Assembly: GCA_002431965.1 (NCBI GenBank)
Contig: DJEW01000029.1
Location: forward strand, 1,610-7,121
DNA: 5,512 nt
From: Clostridiales bacterium UBA5888
Lineage (GTDB): Bacteria > Bacillota > Clostridia > Oscillospirales > Oscillospiraceae
Direction of reading: 5' to 3'
Numbering within the stretch: position 1 is the stretch's first letter; each line of letters starts with the position of its first letter. The notes under the pieces are model-generated. The model worked only from the letters and a program-made list of their open reading frames with translations, had not been told where the DNA came from and made no database searches. The translations under genes and the position numbers were made by a program. Below are positions 4,673 to 5,512 of this stretch, piece after piece.

Positions 4673-5512
4673 ATGAACAATAAGAAAGTCATATCCTTCA
4701 TCGCTGTGCTGATGGCGGTGCTGATGGTCGTTTCGCTGTTTGTCAGCATCATTCCGGTCAGCGCCTACGCTGTCACGGAGGACGAGATAACCGCCATTCA
4801 GAAGCAGAAAAGCGAAATATCCGGCAAGGTCAAGGACTGCAAGGAGCGTCTGGATACGCTTAAGCAGCAGCAGGCGAATGTGCTTGAGCAGAAGGCTGCG
4901 CTCATGGAGCAGAACAAGCTCACGCAGGAGCAGATCGACCTTGCGCAGGAGCAGATCGACCTCTATAACGACATGATAGACGAAAAGGCGCAGGAGGTCG
5001 AGGAGGCAAGGACGCGCGAGGAGCGTCAGCTCCAGAAATACCGCACGCGCGTGCGCGCAATGGAGGAAAACGGCGGGTACAACATCCTTGCGGTCGTCTT
5101 CAATTCCTCCAACTTCAATGAGCTTCTCTCAGGCGTTGACGATATGGGTGAGATCATGAACAGCGACCGCGCTCTTGAGGATCAGTATATCGCCGCGCGC
5201 GAGGAGACTGAGGAGATCAAAGCGGACTATGAAGAGATCAAGACCGATTATGAGGAGAAGCAGGGCGAGCTTAAAGCCGAGCAGGACGAGCTGAAAAAGC
5301 AGATGGACGAGGCAAACGCCCTTATCGAATCACTTGCCGACGATATAGAAAAAGCGACAAAGGAATACGAAGCCGCACAGGCGGAGGAAGCGTCCGCCGC
5401 GGCGGAGGTCAGCCGCTTCATCGCCGAATATAACGCCCAGAAGGCGGCGGAGGCCGCGCAGAACGCCGCCAATAACCCCGGCGGCACGACAGAAAGCGGC
5501 GCGTCCGGCGGC
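4673..5512 (+). CDS. Secreted coiled-coil peptidoglycan hydrolase/activator, PcsB/EnvC-like FtsEX partner (3' end off window)
   Basis: The frame is open for 280 codons to the right edge with no stop, so the gene is truncated by the window. Residues 1-33 form a signal peptide: MNNKK, a hydrophobic core (6-28), then an AYA signal peptidase site with cleavage expected after A33. Residues 37-128 and about 160-265 are long Glu/Lys/Gln-rich coiled coils. Between them, residues 125-170 (RVRAMEENGGYNILAVVFNSSNFNELLSGVDDM) match the conserved region of PcsB/EnvC-type N-terminal domains. The end (NNPGGTTESGASGG) is a Gly/Ser linker, which usually leads to a catalytic domain: LytM/M23 in EnvC-like or CHAP in PcsB-like proteins. 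Which of these follows cannot be seen here. In known systems the coiled coil binds the FtsX loop and FtsE ATP hydrolysis relieves autoinhibition. It lies 68 bases after ftsX on the same strand, fitting one operon. A lone cysteine (C56) in the coiled coil is unusual for an exported protein. Confidence 0.9.
   Translation, partial: MNNKKVISFIAVLMAVLMVVSLFVSIIPVSAYAVTEDEITAIQKQKSEISGKVKDCKERLDTLKQQQANVLEQKAALMEQNKLTQEQIDLAQEQIDLYNDMIDEKAQEVEEARTREERQLQKYRTRVRAMEENGGYNILAVVFNSSNFNELLSGVDDMGEIMNSDRALEDQYIAAREETEEIKADYEEIKTDYEEKQGELKAEQDELKKQMDEANALIESLADDIEKATKEYEAAQAEEASAAAEVSRFIAEYNAQKAAEAAQNAANNPGGTTESGASGG
4923..4962 (+). repeat. Tandem heptad-length repeat within the coiled coil
   Basis: Two identical 19-base copies (4923-4941 and 4944-4962) are spaced 21 bases apart, exactly one seven-residue heptad, and encode QEQIDL twice (residues 85-90 and 92-97). 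The sequence identity, including codons, suggests a recent in-frame duplication that keeps the coiled-coil register. Confidence 0.8.

Overview
The window looks like ordinary chromosome from a Gram-positive, fairly GC-rich member of the Clostridia, perhaps an Oscillospiraceae/Ruminococcaceae-type gut organism. This is inferred from strong GGAGG ribosome binding sites, GTG starts, a DUF4830-type membrane protein, an RsuA-type pseudouridine synthase, a PucR/CdaR-type regulator and an FtsE-FtsX-secreted coiled-coil hydrolase cluster. I see no phage, insertion sequence, CRISPR, tRNA or rRNA. No stretch longer than about 200 bases lacks a gene.

Left part (1-843, minus strand). Bases 1-215 hold the N-terminus of an NhaC-family Na+/H+ antiporter, which runs off the left edge and has its own extended -10 promoter. 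Upstream of it on the same strand is a 153-residue single-pass membrane protein with a DUF4830-like outer domain. A GC hairpin followed by five Ts separates the two genes. Bases 844-948 form a compact divergent promoter region.

Middle part (949-2954, plus strand). An RsuA-type 16S rRNA pseudouridine synthase is followed by a 197-base intergenic region. That region carries a good sigma-A promoter whose -10 box lies inside a perfect 8-6-8 palindrome, then a leader with two mutually exclusive small hairpins. The gene behind it encodes a 364-residue PucR/CdaR-type transcription regulator (sensor region, GGDEF-like middle, C-terminal helix-turn-helix).

Right part (3038-5512, plus strand). ftsE and ftsX overlap by 14 bases, and after a 68-base gap comes a secreted coiled-coil protein of the PcsB/EnvC type that runs off the right edge in a Gly/Ser-rich linker. 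In known systems FtsE (ATPase) and FtsX (membrane subunit) form a type VII ABC complex that does not transport. It drives conformational change in an extracellular coiled-coil hydrolase or activator to allow peptidoglycan cleavage at division. Here the whole mechanical unit is encoded together. The regulator lies in the same orientation just upstream and could be co-transcribed with it or control it.

I do not see a clearly undescribed system. The points most worth checking are the regulator-FtsEX linkage, the palindrome on the regulator's promoter, paired CCGAA/TTCGG hairpins in front of the ftsE and hydrolase ribosome binding sites, and heptad-length duplications in the hydrolase coiled coil.
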